DNA from: Osmia lignaria lignaria
Taxonomy: Eukaryota; Arthropoda; Insecta; Hymenoptera; Megachilidae
Assembly (NCBI RefSeq): GCF_051020975.1
Contig: NC_135036.1
Location: 2,604,001 to 2,668,000, forward strand
Direction: 5' to 3'
DNA: 64,000 bases
The notes under the pieces are model-generated. The model worked only from the letters and a program-made list of their open reading frames with translations, had not been told where the DNA came from and made no database searches. Below are positions 11,348 through 21,935 of this stretch, piece by piece. The first letter of the stretch is position 1; every line of letters begins with the position of its first letter. The translations under genes were made by a program, and so were the position numbers.

Positions 11348-12736
11348 GGGGGTAGACACGTGTAATAGTAGCGCGTTGACTTTACCGGCAAAAATGGCCC
11401 TAAACATGGGTTTACGGGATTCGACTTTTCGTCCTTATATGAGAGAATTTCGGGCTGGGTGAGGGCTTATCCCAAAGAGGAAGGTCCAGTGCAGTACAGT
11501 CAACTCATGTTTCAGTGAAATTATATTGATGTTTAGTAATATAAGCGTCCATAGTAGAGGAAAAAATCGACAAAATGCAGTCGCGGAATCGAAGCATTTT
11601 TCGGCCATTAAAAGAGTGCTGTGATTGAAATCATGAGTTGACCGTACTGCACTGGACCTTCCTCTTTCAAATAAGCCCTCACCCAGCCCCAAATTCTCTC
11701 ATATAAGGACGAAAAGTCGAATCCCGTAAAACCATTCCTACAGACCAGTTACGCCATTTTGTGGATAATACAGAGCAAGTCACGTGACAAATTCAGTTCA
11801 GCTAGTAGTTATAAGGTGGCGTCTAACTAAGAAGGCTGTCGATTTGGAATCGTAGCCAAAATCAGGCGTTAGCTCGGTTACGTCACTCGACTGTGCTAAC
11901 GGAGGCAAGCGAAAAAGGCAACAACGCCCGAACGCTGAGTGAGACGCACTACAGTTATGCTGTCCTTTTCTCATTCTGAATGTTGAGATCGTACCTTTTC
12001 GCTAAGTTTTGACTGACGTCCGCCTGGATTTTTCATAGCGCCCCATAACAAACCTCGCTCAAAGAGGAGGTATAACAAGAGAAGAATATACCTCCTCTTT
12101 ACAATAATTCTGCAAATGTTTACATACATAAGTTGTATATGAGATATTTATTTATTTAAATTATTTGCATTCACTCAGAATATTGACTAACACTCCTTTG
12201 TATTTTTTATTAGTTTCGAAAAACAAAGTTACTATGGGTTTTTGGAAATACAAGCGTCACGCAATTGGGACGAAGTATATCTTTTTAGTAAGAGATAGGA
12301 AAAAGCTATTGATGTAAAAGTTGAATGGTACGACTTATGAAAAATATGAGATATCTCACGAAATATTAGTTTTTTAAACATTGTACTGTTAGATATAGGT
12401 GATAGGTAATAGTGAGAGGGAATAGGAGCGAGTGGAGAGAAGGAGAGAAGGAGCTGAGGCATTTATTAGTCTCCATTTATTAGTTCTAATACTACTTTTT
12501 TATCCAGAATTTTCCAGAGAGTTGATACGAGTAAAGAAAGAAATGCAATTCTATTTAAACAAAAAGTGCATCTGCATTTTTTTAGTGTATTGTTGCATTC
12601 GCATTTGAATGTGTTTGTAAAAATACTTGAGGCGCTGTTGCCTTCCTAGATCGTGTTACGCGCACGCTAGCTGAGAATTAAACTGCTGTAATACCGACGT
12701 CCCGAAACGGAGAGGTCACGTGCCGTGTCTATCCTC
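11348..12736. mobile_element. TTAA-type TIR element, copy A (left inverted arm)
   Basis: It starts GGGGGTAGACACG and ends CCGTGTCTATCCTC, the inverted terminal signature shared with the copies at 29,895-31,235 and 31,240-32,974. Positions about 11,400-11,740 form a foldback with about 110-bp arms (TTTACGGGATTCGACTTTTC and its complement). About 11,740-12,056 ends AGCGCCCCATAACAAACCTC, a further terminal-type block. Small frames exist, for example 12,232-12,462 minus, conserved in the inverted copy, but that is duplication and not coding evidence. Confidence 0.75.
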
Positions 12737-12966
12737 TAAGGACGCGCGCTTTCTCCGTATTCACTCCACTCTTTGTCGACGCTACCTCGCGACAAGTCGA
12801 TGCGCTTGCCATCACTCAGCCGAGCTCTACGTACACTCTTTTTATTACATTCATTTTTACACATCAACGTTTAGTAGTTTATTTCATTTTTATAATAAAG
12901 TTTTATGCTTATCTACATAATCGTTTTTGTGTTGTTCATTTGTGTTTCAACCCCCTTTACACAAGG
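12737..12966 (+). other. Transcript-end-like segment with AATAAA
   Basis: This sits between element copy A and a truncated LTR and is repeated inverted at about 29,665-29,894. AATAAA at 12,894-12,899 is followed by a T-rich stretch, as at a polyadenylation site. The frame at 12,720-12,920 is too short to call. Confidence 0.4.
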
Positions 12967-13622
12967 TGTAACGGGGTCGGTCGGTTCGGTGCGCACGGCG
13001 TTGCGCACCGCGGCGGTTTCCCCGTGCCAGGGTTCGCATGGGAACAGGTTCGAGAAATAATGAGGCGGTTTTAATAGAAAAATAGAAATATTTATTCATT
13101 AAATTGGGCGTTGGTTATCCTAGCGGCGGCTATTCCCGCCGGGTCGGTCGGGCGGTGTTCTCCTGCCTCGGGAGCTACAAGCAAATGTATTATCTGCTGG
13201 TTAGACGCGTGGAGCCAATCTTAAATCTACTGTACATGACTTAAGAGCTACGGTCGGAACCCGGTCCGTCACAGAAAATACGCGGCCTTAATTCTAGCGC
13301 AGGTTGTAGCCATTGCTACGCGGTCTTACAAGCTAACGGTGCGATGTCGGAGCGCGGAGTGAACGCGCTGAGCGGAGCGCGAACGCAAAAGACGCAAACG
13401 CACGCAAACGCAAGAGAACGCAAAGTCGGGATAGGATTGGCCCGATTGGGCCGACGGCGTTTATTAAATCGCGCTGCGGTGTTTCGCGCTGCGGTGGAGT
13501 TGCTACCCGCTTGCCTCACGCGGCTCGTCTTCTCGTACGCCGAGGTAGAACCGAACAACGAACGAGTCGACGACCAATCCTGGCCAGCCTGGGTAGCGCC
13601 ACAAAGCTGGACGGAATCGGCT
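12967..13622 (-). mobile_element. Truncated solo LTR (TGCGACGAC...GTTACA family)
   Basis: It is the same LTR as 28,606-29,664 at the same insertion site but in inverted orientation, preceded by AAGG, the complement of the CCTT target duplication. It begins TGTAACGGGG and breaks off at about 13,622, where unrelated element DNA starts; about 400 bp is missing. A 117-codon frame inside it recurs in the other copies only because the LTR is GC-rich. Confidence 0.88.
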
Positions 13623-14168
13623 CTCTTACCAAATTCAAGATATAACCCGTCCCCATTGCATGACGTATCCTGTATAGTTTTATTAATTATTTAAACATTT
13701 ATTTAAAGAAGTTAATAACTTTTTCTAAAAATTATACTCAGATAGCACGTTCCTTCGGTTCTTCAGAGTAGGCATATATTTTTCAGTAGCGAGGGGTGCT
13801 ACGGTGGGCTATATAAAATCCACGCGTTTGTTCAGTCAGAATTTACCGGAGCGGGACAATTCTATCATTTAGGTTGAAAGAAGGATAGCATGATCACCCT
13901 ACATGTCACTCTATCCACGCGCCAATGTTTCGCTTTCGTTCTTCAGGCGGATCGTCGCGATGCCTCTGGCGAGATGAGCGTTTGAATGTGTTTGTAAAAA
14001 TACTTGAGGCGCTGTTGCCTTCCTAGATCGTGTTGCGCGCACGCTAGCTGAGAATTAAACCTTTCAAGTTCGTAACAGACCACGCAAGTGGCTCCACCAG
14101 GCCCAACGAAAAAAGTGCTGTAATACCGACGTCCCGAATCAGAGAGGTCACGTGCCGTGTCTACCTCC
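13623..14168 (+). mobile_element. Right half of a TTAA-type element with a TATA/initiator module
   Basis: It matches the right half of the complete element (32,435-32,974) in the same orientation and ends CCGTGTCTACCTCC followed by TTAA. It contains CTATATAAAATCC at about 13,809 and TCAGTCA about 25 bp further on, a good arthropod TATA-plus-initiator spacing. The same module is at about 32,615. No coding frame follows. Confidence 0.7.
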
Positions 14169-14171
14169 TTA

Positions 14172-14860
14172 AGGGGTTATACCTAGTCAGGTCACCGACA
14201 AAAAGCGATTTTTCAAGTATATTTGTTGAAAGACGTTTGCATTTATATTAATGAATCTTTTTACATTGAATTAAGTTGATCTTCACGTATACACTCATAT
14301 TTTTTTTTACAAAAATATTGATTTATCGAGCTGCTAGGGCCGATCTCCGAGAGCACCTCCAAAAGAAAGCGTCTTGCGGTGAGCAAGATATCTTTGGATT
14401 GATTCATCTGAAATCCAAAAAAATGTGGATTTAGTTAATATAAGGTAACATCTTGTGTTTAATTGAGGGAATAAGCAAAATATCAAGTTGGAACAAACTG
14501 GCGGCTTTTGTCATTTTCAGCAACAAAATTTCGTTTTAAATTGTTTATAAAATGAATAATATTGATCAGATCGAAACAACCTTCGATTGAGGACACGATT
14601 TTACCTTATATTAACTAAATCTTCATTGCTTTTTGATTTCAGATCCAGTCCAGATATCTTGCTGACCACAAAATTGGAGGTGCTCTCGGAGATCGGCCCT
14701 ACCAGCTCGACAAACCAATATTTCTATAAAAAAAAATATGATGTATACGTGAAGATCAACTTAATTCAATATAAAAAAATTTATTAAAATAAATGCAAAC
14801 GTCTTAAAAAAAGAACTTGAAACATCGCTTTTTTCGGCGTCCTGACTAAATATAACCCCT
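14172..14860. mobile_element. TA-flanked MITE, 689 bp
   Basis: The termini are AGGGGTTATACCTAGTCAGG and, inverted, CCTGACTAAATATAACCCCT. TA lies on both sides (14,170-14,171 and 14,861-14,862). Inverted similarity continues inward (AGCGATTTTTCAAG, TGATCTTCACGTATAC, GGTGCTCTCGGAGATCGG and their complements), so most of it folds into one long hairpin. TA duplications point to the Tc1/mariner superfamily. No transposase frame. Confidence 0.85.
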
Positions 14861-14862
14861 TA

Positions 14863-16554
14863 CATTTGAATGTGAATTAAATTTTTACGTGCAGCTTTTT
14901 GGTGCTTGTGTGCGACCATCTAATATGTTTTTAAAAAAGAGCGTAAGAAACAGAAAATCTTCCGTGTCGTTGTGTATCAAAATGTATAGAAATGATGTTT
15001 ATGTATGCATTTTTTAATATAAAGCAACTTCAATGTCCATTTTGAGCAAAATCAGTAGCACTGTATATTTGTCATTATTTGGTAGGTAGTTTTCGACATT
15101 AGAAGTAGAGCAACTACGGTTGAAAAATTGCATACAGTGTGTCCGGTAACTAGTGTAAGAGCTAGAAATAGGGCGTAGCAGAGATTTCGTTTTTCGTTAA
15201 TAAATCGACACGTTTGCAAAGGAAATTGTTGTTCAAAATTGTCTCAGCTACCCCCTACTTCCGGCTCGTACACTAGTTACGGAACACCCTGTATATCGTT
15301 TGACAGCTATAAGTTATGGTGAGAAATACCTGGAAGCTGGTTGTTAATACAATGCAAGAAAATTTCACAAGGTATTGCAAGAACAGCTACAGACGCCCCA
15401 ACTCAAGTGTAACGTTCACTTATTAATGAAACTTTGCCACCTTGTAGAGCTCGTCGAGCTAGATATGCCTATACCACATTTGAGGGTAGACGGCTAATTG
15501 TTTAAAAGATATTAACAATTAAAGTTAGTTACTCCTTACATCGAGAAGTATGACAAACTCACACATACAAACGGTTAGCTCTCATTCCAATCATATACCA
15601 CACGAAGAGAGTAAGAGGCAGCAATACTTTATTATATAACCCAAAAGAAGTGGCGAGGACCAAGGAACTGCTCATATTCAGCACGGATCTTCGTGCAAAG
15701 GATCTTACACCGGAGTCTCACGAATACAAGAGAGAATTGCCCTGGAACGATGAATCCTGAACTAGTCCTCACCAAGGATGGTCTTTCCTCAAAAAAGTGC
15801 ATTGAAAAAAGCTACAGGATACTCAATTGCGTTCCTAGCTAACGAATATACTCTTAAAGACTTGTTTATAAAAGACTTGTTTCTTAAAGACTAAAGTATT
15901 CTATGGAAGTCTACAACGGAGCCTGTACATATTTTAAGTGTCAAAAGAATCATAGCTATTTCGATTAGCTGGCCTGTTAATAAGTGCCTAAATAATTACT
16001 CTAAGGTTGATAGAGTAGGGCTAGAATAAACTTAAATAAGCAAAATATAATTATCTCAACAAAGCTTTATTAATGGTATTACACATGGACTATTTGTTTT
16101 GATAATAAGGACTTAGTATACCAAGTTTAATCGTTATTATTGTATTATAGTCTTCTTTTCTTTTAAGTTAGTTGTTTTTGTTGTTGCGTTATTTAGTAAG
16201 TAAGTTTTCCTATTAGTATCTAAGTCGCTGTATCATTTTCGCATACCATAATTCCTTCTTTCATCATCTTCTGATCATTCACTCACTGTTTCTATTCATC
16301 TTTTTCTTCTTCCTTCTTCGCCCATCCATCGCCTGGAACAAACAAATTCAGTTTTTATTTAATCAACAACATTTCCTTTTCTGAACATTTTTGTATTATC
16401 AAGTTATTACTAAGCCAAAAGCTTTATGCATTAATAAGCGTGTCCTAGAGAGGCTCAGTTGCGCGCCATTAGGATAAGTCACTAGTTATATACTCAACTC
16501 AGTCGTTTATTCTGGCTCTTATGTGTACCTGTAATACAAGAAAGACAATGATGC
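14863..16554. other. AT-rich spacer with one small MITE
   Basis: Apart from the MITE at 15,135-15,291, no element ends or convincing gene are seen. 15,050-15,080 (TATTTGTCATTATTTGGTA) resembles 27,702-27,722. Confidence 0.45.
15135..15291. mobile_element. 157-bp MITE with CAGGGTGTTCCG-type ends
   Basis: It starts CAGTGTGTCCGGTAACTAG and ends CTAGTTACGGAACACCCTG, with TA on both sides (15,133-15,134 and 15,292-15,293). ACTAGTGTA/TACACTAGT is a perfect inverted block. The size and TA target suit a mariner-like MITE. Confidence 0.82.
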
Positions 16555-16745
16555 GAGCGTCGAGGCCGAACTTCGAATTCCGCGTCGGTAAAACAGTCAA
16601 CGTTGCATCGAAGATTAGACCGAACAGAAACTGATTTCAGCACCACCTCAGTTATTGCATCCAACTGACGGCATGCTATTCTACATCACTTTTCGCATAC
16701 ATCTAAATGACACACGGATGCTACGATAGCTATATTATGTATGCC
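16555..16745. repeat. Inverted-repeat arm paired with 25,135-25,320
   Basis: The arm includes CCGCGTCGGTAAAACAGTC and GCATCCGTGTGTCATTTAG (complement). It matches 25,135-25,320 in opposite orientation with scattered differences. It may be two independent MITE copies or the ends of one composite unit of about 8.8 kb. Confidence 0.7.
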
Positions 16746-16879
16746 ACCGCCAAAGTATAAAATACGATACTGCATACATCACCTAGGAAATGTATGAATG
16801 ACATAACACCTTCACCCAAATATTATATATACATTTCTTGTAATATAACATAACCAAGGGAAGAATATTCCTACAAATC

Positions 16880-17165
16880 GAATGCCTAAGGTTATTTTTT
16901 TTTTTAAATAATATGTCCCGATATGGTACTCCGATATATACATATAAGTGGTATCAAATGTTTTTCCGAAGTACGAATGTGTATTAATAAGAACTATATA
17001 AATGTGATAGGAACGCAGGATATTTGTTTTTGAATAACATGAATTCTAATACTATGAAGGAAATAAAAAGAAACTGATAAATTATAAAATAAAATTGTTG
17101 ATAATTAATAAATTGCAAATGCATTTACTTTATTCAATAAAGAAAATAAAAGATAACATAAACAT
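16880..17165 (+). repeat. Left terminal inverted repeat, 286 bp
   Basis: It is the inverted match of 18,615-18,901. It begins CGAATGCCTAAGG, has an 11-13 bp T run, and ends AAAGATAACATAAACAT. Confidence 0.9.
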
Positions 17166-17724
17166 TTGTCATGTAACCAGTATATGTACATTTATATACA
17201 ATCTTCGTCATGATCTGATTGTGAAAAATGAATGTATATACACATAATTCACACTTTTCCTTTTTGGGGGGATATAGGAACGGGACGGGTATTAAAATAA
17301 CTGTAAACAAAATATATAATAAAAAATAAAATATTTTATTTGACTGATGGCAGTACACAGGATAAGGAGTATGAGAATTGTACTCTGAATTCCTACAAAC
17401 CGAATTCCTACACCCTAATGCAGTTGCTTTAAGCGGTAATGTAGGCGGGACGCCGAGGAAACGTCCTGACGCGGAGCGCCACTGTCGGTACTTCGTCTCC
17501 CGCGAAGCTATTTCACTGTCTGGCTTGATAAAAAAATCGATATTGCAACTTTCTTTGGGTGGTTTTTCAAGATAAAAATCTGCTCTATCGCGTGGTATAA
17601 TTTGATTTTACGCTGGACCTCTAGTTTTTCAGATAAATTGAAAAATATCCTAAAAAATTGGTGCCAATTCGGGGTCCCTCCGCGTTCAATGACCGTTTAA
17701 ATATACTTAAACATTTATAATGTA

Positions 17725-18296
17725 TTAAAGATAGGTATCGATGTATTCAGGAAAGTCTACAGAATCTTTCAGTGTAAATAGAATTTCAATATCTTTTATA
17801 ATTATGTCAGACAATTTGTTTAAATCTGAAAAATATGTTTTTTCTTCAAAATCAAATTTCTCAAAAACTGTACGTATAGGAGCAAAACGGTTTGCAGATT
17901 CGTAATCAGCGTGCAAAACACTATCAGAATCACCTAGTAGAGATCAGAACACAAATAAAAAGTTAAAATTTGTTGCACAGTGTAATAATAAGAAAAATTT
18001 AAAAATAAAAAGCTATGTTGCGGCCATTACAGCCGCGACCACGACCGCCTCCACTGCTATTCCCGCGACCGCGGCTGGACGGTGGCGCTGTTTCGCGCCG
18101 CAGCCGATTCATTTTTCTCCTGTACTGGCGAATGAGCTGCTTTTTTGCTCTGTATGACTGGAAAAATAAATATTATGTTATTATTCATAAACAATGAATA
18201 CCAGAAAAATCGTACGAACAGGAAAGTAAAAAAACTACTTACGTTTTGCACCTCAGGCTCGTACAGCTCGTTCAGCTGTGACATACTCTCATACAT
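17725..18296 (-). CDS. Candidate three-exon gene, small RGG-rich protein (129 aa)
   Basis: I do not recognise the product. Exon 1 (18,296-18,243) reads MYESMSQLNELYEPEVQN and ends at a strong donor, AAC|GTAAGT. Intron 1 is 85 bp and ends TTTATTTTTCCAG. Exon 2 (18,157-18,031) is basic (KKQLIRQYRRKMNRLRR) and then RGG-like (SSRGRGNSSGGGRGRG). A weak donor, GCT|GTAATG, and an acceptor, CTCTACTAG, bound a 97-bp intron. Exon 3 (17,933-17,725) joins in phase and gives an acidic, folded-looking 69-residue tail rich in Phe, Asp and Ile, ending at a stop. All three junctions keep one frame (390 nt). An alternative is no second splice, which ends the protein about 10 residues after the RGG part. The RGG tract suggests RNA binding; that is inference. 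An in-frame ATG 15 bp upstream could also start it. TATATATAAA lies at 18,326-18,335 (complement). Confidence 0.5.
18176..18228 (-). repeat. 53-bp exact direct repeat, copy in intron 1
   Basis: It is identical to 18,902-18,954, which lies immediately outside the right TIR. It starts TGTTATTATTCATAAACAAT and ends GAACAGGAAAGTA. Confidence 0.92.
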
Positions 18297-18389
18297 TATT
18301 AATAATTTCATACATAATAGTACCTTTATATATACCACAATAGTGTATATTTCTGAAAATTATAAACACTTCCAACGATTAAAGATTAT

Positions 18390-18590
18390 GTTATGTGTAT
18401 GCTGAAAATTTCATTGAGATCGGTCAATGCAGTGAGAAGTTACAATTTCTGAAAATCGTGGCTTTTCATCTAAGAACGTGACTAGTTATGTTCTTAGATT
18501 GCGATTCTCGGAAATTTTAATTGTAACTTCTAAATCTATTGACCGGTCTCGATGAAATATTAAAACCATGCACATAACTCATTTGAATCT
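18390..18590. repeat. Imperfect hairpin upstream of the RGG gene
   Basis: Arms of about 95 bp (TTCATTGAGATCGGTCAAT, GAAGTTACAATT and CTAAGAACGTGAC with their complements) fold back on each other. It could be a MITE or a regulatory hairpin; no target duplication was resolved. Confidence 0.65.
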
Positions 18591-18614
18591 ACGAAAGACA
18601 TATTTTAAATTTTC

Positions 18615-18901
18615 ATGTTTATGTTATCTTTTATTTTCTTTATTGAATAAAGTAAATGCATTTGCAATTTATTAATTATCAACAATTTTATTTTATAATT
18701 TATCAGTTTCTTTTTATTTCCTTCATAGTATTACAATTCATGTTATTCAAAAACAAATATCCAGCGTTCCTATCACATTTATATAGTTCTTATTAATACA
18801 CATTCGTACTTCGGAAAAACATTTGATACCACTTATATGTATATATCGGAGTAGCATATCGGGACATATTATTTTAAAAAAAAAATAACCTTAGGCATTC
18901 G
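18615..18901 (-). repeat. Right terminal inverted repeat, 287 bp
   Basis: It ends CCTTAGGCATTCG and is the complement of 16,880-17,165 with about 3-5 differences. Confidence 0.9.
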
Positions 18902-18954
18902 TGTTATTATTCATAAACAATGAATACCAGAAAAATCGTACGAACAGGAAAGTA
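18902..18954 (-). repeat. 53-bp exact direct repeat, copy at the TIR edge
   Basis: It is the exact copy of the intron 1 segment 18,176-18,228, joined directly to the outer base of the right TIR. It looks like filler DNA copied during break repair. Confidence 0.92.
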
Positions 18955-18975
18955 CTCGCTCGACCCTCGTTTCTA

Positions 18976-20850
18976 AACAGAAAAGTGGCAACCAATCTGA
19001 CGCATATGTATGCTGTCAGAGATCAACAACTATTGGCAGCTTTTTGCGAATATCTCGGAAAATAAGCGAGACGGCTCCTTATATGTATAAGAAAAAATTG
19101 TTCAAAATATCGACTTTTCTAATATATCCAAAAATCATCGAAATCGGGAAGGAGTATTTGTTCTGTAGTTTCAGCAATAAAAGAATAATAATAGCAACAA
19201 AAAATAATGATAGTACGTCTTGTGACACATGGGTTGAAAATCACTATCCTAGTCGATTGAACGATGCGTGACAAAAAAATTTACGCGTCGGAGTTCATCG
19301 CCTCTTCGAGACTCGAACTTCCCATTCGCCACGATACATTGTATCGTCGTCGACGTTTCGATTGACGCACACATATTCACATATACGAGCTGCGAATGAG
19401 CGCGCGGTCGAGCACAGAAAACGAAGAAACTGCACCCTACAGAAAAAACGAGGAACTAAATTTATGGTCTGTTTTACCTTTCTGACGTCTTTCGCGAGTG
19501 AAAAATCAATGAAATCGTAGTTTTCGGTTTTCGTCTAAACGAAAGCTTGTACACCATCCCCTGGGTGCTCGTTTTGCTCTATCCGACCCAAAGAATGGCG
19601 CTCTGGTCTCTATTTGGACATTCGTTTCGCAAAATTGTTTATATTACAAATAAATTAATGCAGGTGAGTCCGATCCGCCATTTTCTTCACTGTGGACAGA
19701 CACAAATTTCAATATTTTATAACTTTTTGACGATTTGGGTAAAATAAGGACCAGAGCGCCATTCTTTAGGGCCTTCTGGACACGTCCCTCAAATTTTTTT
19801 GCATTCTGTTTAGAAATGACGACGAAAACCGAAAACTCGCGTCTAGGGATTTTTCTAGGGACTGTCGGTAAAGTTTTCGACGCTCGCATCGCCTTATCAC
19901 CAGCGTTGAAAACTTTACCGACAGTCCCTAGAAAAATCTCTAGACGCGAGTTTTCGTATTACGTCGTCATTTCTAAACAGAATGCAAAAAAATTTGAGGG
20001 ACGTGTTCAGAAGGCTCTAAAGAATGGCGCTCTGGTCCTTATTTTACCCAAATCGTCAAAAAGTTATAAAATATTGAAATTGGTGTCTGTCCACAGTCAT
20101 GAAAATGGCGGATCGGACTCACCTGCATTAATTTATTCGTAATATTAACATTTTTGCGAAACGAATGTCCAAATAGAGACCAGAGCGCCATTCTTTGGGT
20201 CAGATGGAGCAAAACGAGCACTCAGGAGATGGTGTACAAGCTTTCGTTTAGACAAAAAGCGAAAACTACGATTTCGTTGATTTTTCACTCGCGAAAGACG
20301 TCAAAATGGTAAAACAGGCCACAAATTTAGTTTCTCGTTTTTTCTATAGGGCGCAGTTCGTTCGTTTTCTGCGCTCGACCGCGGGCTCATTCGCAGCTCG
20401 TATATGTGAACATGTGTGCGTCGACCCAACCGTCGACGGCGATACAATGTATCGTGGAGAATGGGACGTTCGAGCCTGGAAGAGGCGATGAACTCCGACG
20501 CTTGTATTTCTTTTCCACGCGACGTTCTATCGATAGTGAAACTACGATAGCGATTTTCAACCCATGTGTCACGAGATGTATTATCATTATTTCTTGTTGC
20601 TAATATTATTCTTTTTTTTGCTGAAACTACAGAACAAATACTCCTTCCCGATTTCGATGATTTTTGGATATATTATAAAAATCAATATTTTGAACAACTT
20701 TTTCTTATACATGTAAGGGGAGGTCTCGCATAGTTTCCGAGATATTCGCAAAAAGCTACCATACAGATGCATTGAATTCTGTCTATAGTTGTTGATCTGT
20801 GACAGCATACATGCATATGCGTCAGATTGGTTTCCACTTATCTTCTGTTA
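18976..20850. mobile_element. 1.9-kb near-complete palindrome (foldback element)
   Basis: The two halves, about 18,976-19,885 and 19,905-20,850, are complements of each other over almost their whole length. The centre is near 19,895, where GACTGTCGGTAAAGTTTTC faces GAAAACTTTACCGACAGTC. The outer ends are AACAG.AAAAGTGGCAACC and GGTTTCCACTTATCTTCTGTT. Mirror-image frames appear on both strands; I treat them as by-products. No transposase and no clear target duplication. Confidence 0.9.
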
Positions 20851-21282
20851 CAGGAGAATGGTGAAATGCTGATTACTTAAGAAAAGCACCCCGAAAATAA
20901 ATCTGTTGCCAGATTTATTAAAATTTTTTTAGATAGATAAGTTAGTATATTTTTTCAGCATAGAATGTGATATTATGCTGGACTCTCTGATTTTGTGTTA
21001 CGCCCAAATATTGGATGAATAACTAACGAAAATGTGATGCTGGAAGAACAACACGGCTGGAGCGAGTTCTTCAATGCTGGCGAACGTAGAAAAGGACAAA
21101 TAGCGAAAGAGGAAAAGGTTCGAGAATTAAAGGGCCCGAGAAAAAACATTTGAGTGAAACAATATTAATTCAACAATAACTTTTTTATTTTTTATTTTTG
21201 CTAAATGAAACTTTTACCAATATAATTGTAGGGTTCTTCTGATTAAAATAAGACCAGACACTATATAATTTGCATTATTTTT
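20851..21282. other. Spacer including a diverged IR arm
   Basis: 21,137-21,275 is the diverged inverted match of about 24,860-25,010 (ATTTTAATCAGAA, AAAGTTTCATTT). A relative is at 31,975-32,090. No gene is seen. Confidence 0.5.
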
Positions 21283-21935
21283 ATCCGACTTCGAAAAGGA
21301 GGAGGATACTCAATTCGATGTGTATGTATTTTTTTTTTGTTTTATTATCCGACTTCGAAAAGGAGGAGGATGCTCAATTCGACGTGTATGTTTTTTTGTT
21401 TTTTTTTTTTTTTTTTTTTTTTATGTTCACCGATTACTCCAAGATGGATGGACCAATCGGAACGAACCATTTTGCATCTTGTAGAGTATGTCTCGCGATT
21501 GGTCCCGTTAAAAAAACATTTTGCATTTTTTCATTGTTAACGATTTTTTTGCAATAAACGTAATGCTTGACTTATATTTTTCACCGATTACCGCGAGACG
21601 GATGGACCAATCGAATCAAACATTTTGCATCTTGTAAAGTGTATTTCTCGATTGATCTTGCAAAAAAATGTTTGTATTTTTTCATTCCTAACGACTCATA
21701 TCGCAAAAAACGTAATACTTCATTTATGTCTTCTGGCGTTTATGCTGCAGGGAATGTACCGATTGCGATGAAACCTTTCACATTTAGTAGGAGGTATATT
21801 CGCGATGATATCACTTGCAAAAATTTATTGAATTTGTTAATAACTACAGTTATAGCAAAAAATCTACGCCTTCATGTTACTCTGCAAGGAATGTATCGTT
21901 CCCGATGAAATCTTTCATATTTGGTAGGAATTATA
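21283..21935 (+). repeat. Dispersed repeat, copy 2 (ATCCGACTTCG start)
   Basis: It matches 1978-2564. The first about 60 bp (ATCCGACTTCGAAAAGGAGG ... GTGTATGT) is itself duplicated in tandem (21,283 and about 21,348), and a T run of about 30 follows. After the palindromic insertion the same repeat seems to continue at about 23,069 (CGTGATGAT.CCACTTGCAAAAATTTA). Confidence 0.8.

Larger units (their letters stand above)
16880..18901 (-). mobile_element. 2.0-kb TIR element carrying a spliced gene
   Basis: The left arm 16,880-17,165 and right arm 18,615-18,901 are inverted copies differing at only about 3-5 of 286 positions. The outer ends are CGAATGCCTAAGGTTATT and its complement. Such identity implies a young element or recent arm homogenisation. 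No clean target duplication is seen: ACAAAT lies on the left and TGTTATTATTC on the right, where a 53-bp copy of the element's own interior is attached. Between the arms lie a hairpin (18,390-18,590), the gene at 17,725-18,296, and about 550 bp of unassigned DNA. The superfamily is not identified. Confidence 0.75.

Noticed and set aside
12232..12462. 76-codon frame conserved at 30,169-30,399
   Set aside because: Both sit in the recent inverted duplication; no domain, start context or splice signals.
13344..13694. Frame repeated at 28,976-29,287, apparently conserved
   Set aside because: Both are in the same LTR, duplicated with the inverted arms; identity reflects recent duplication, not selection.
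19735..20142. 135-codon frame across the palindrome centre
   Set aside because: Its two halves mirror each other because of the palindrome; this is an artefact of symmetry.
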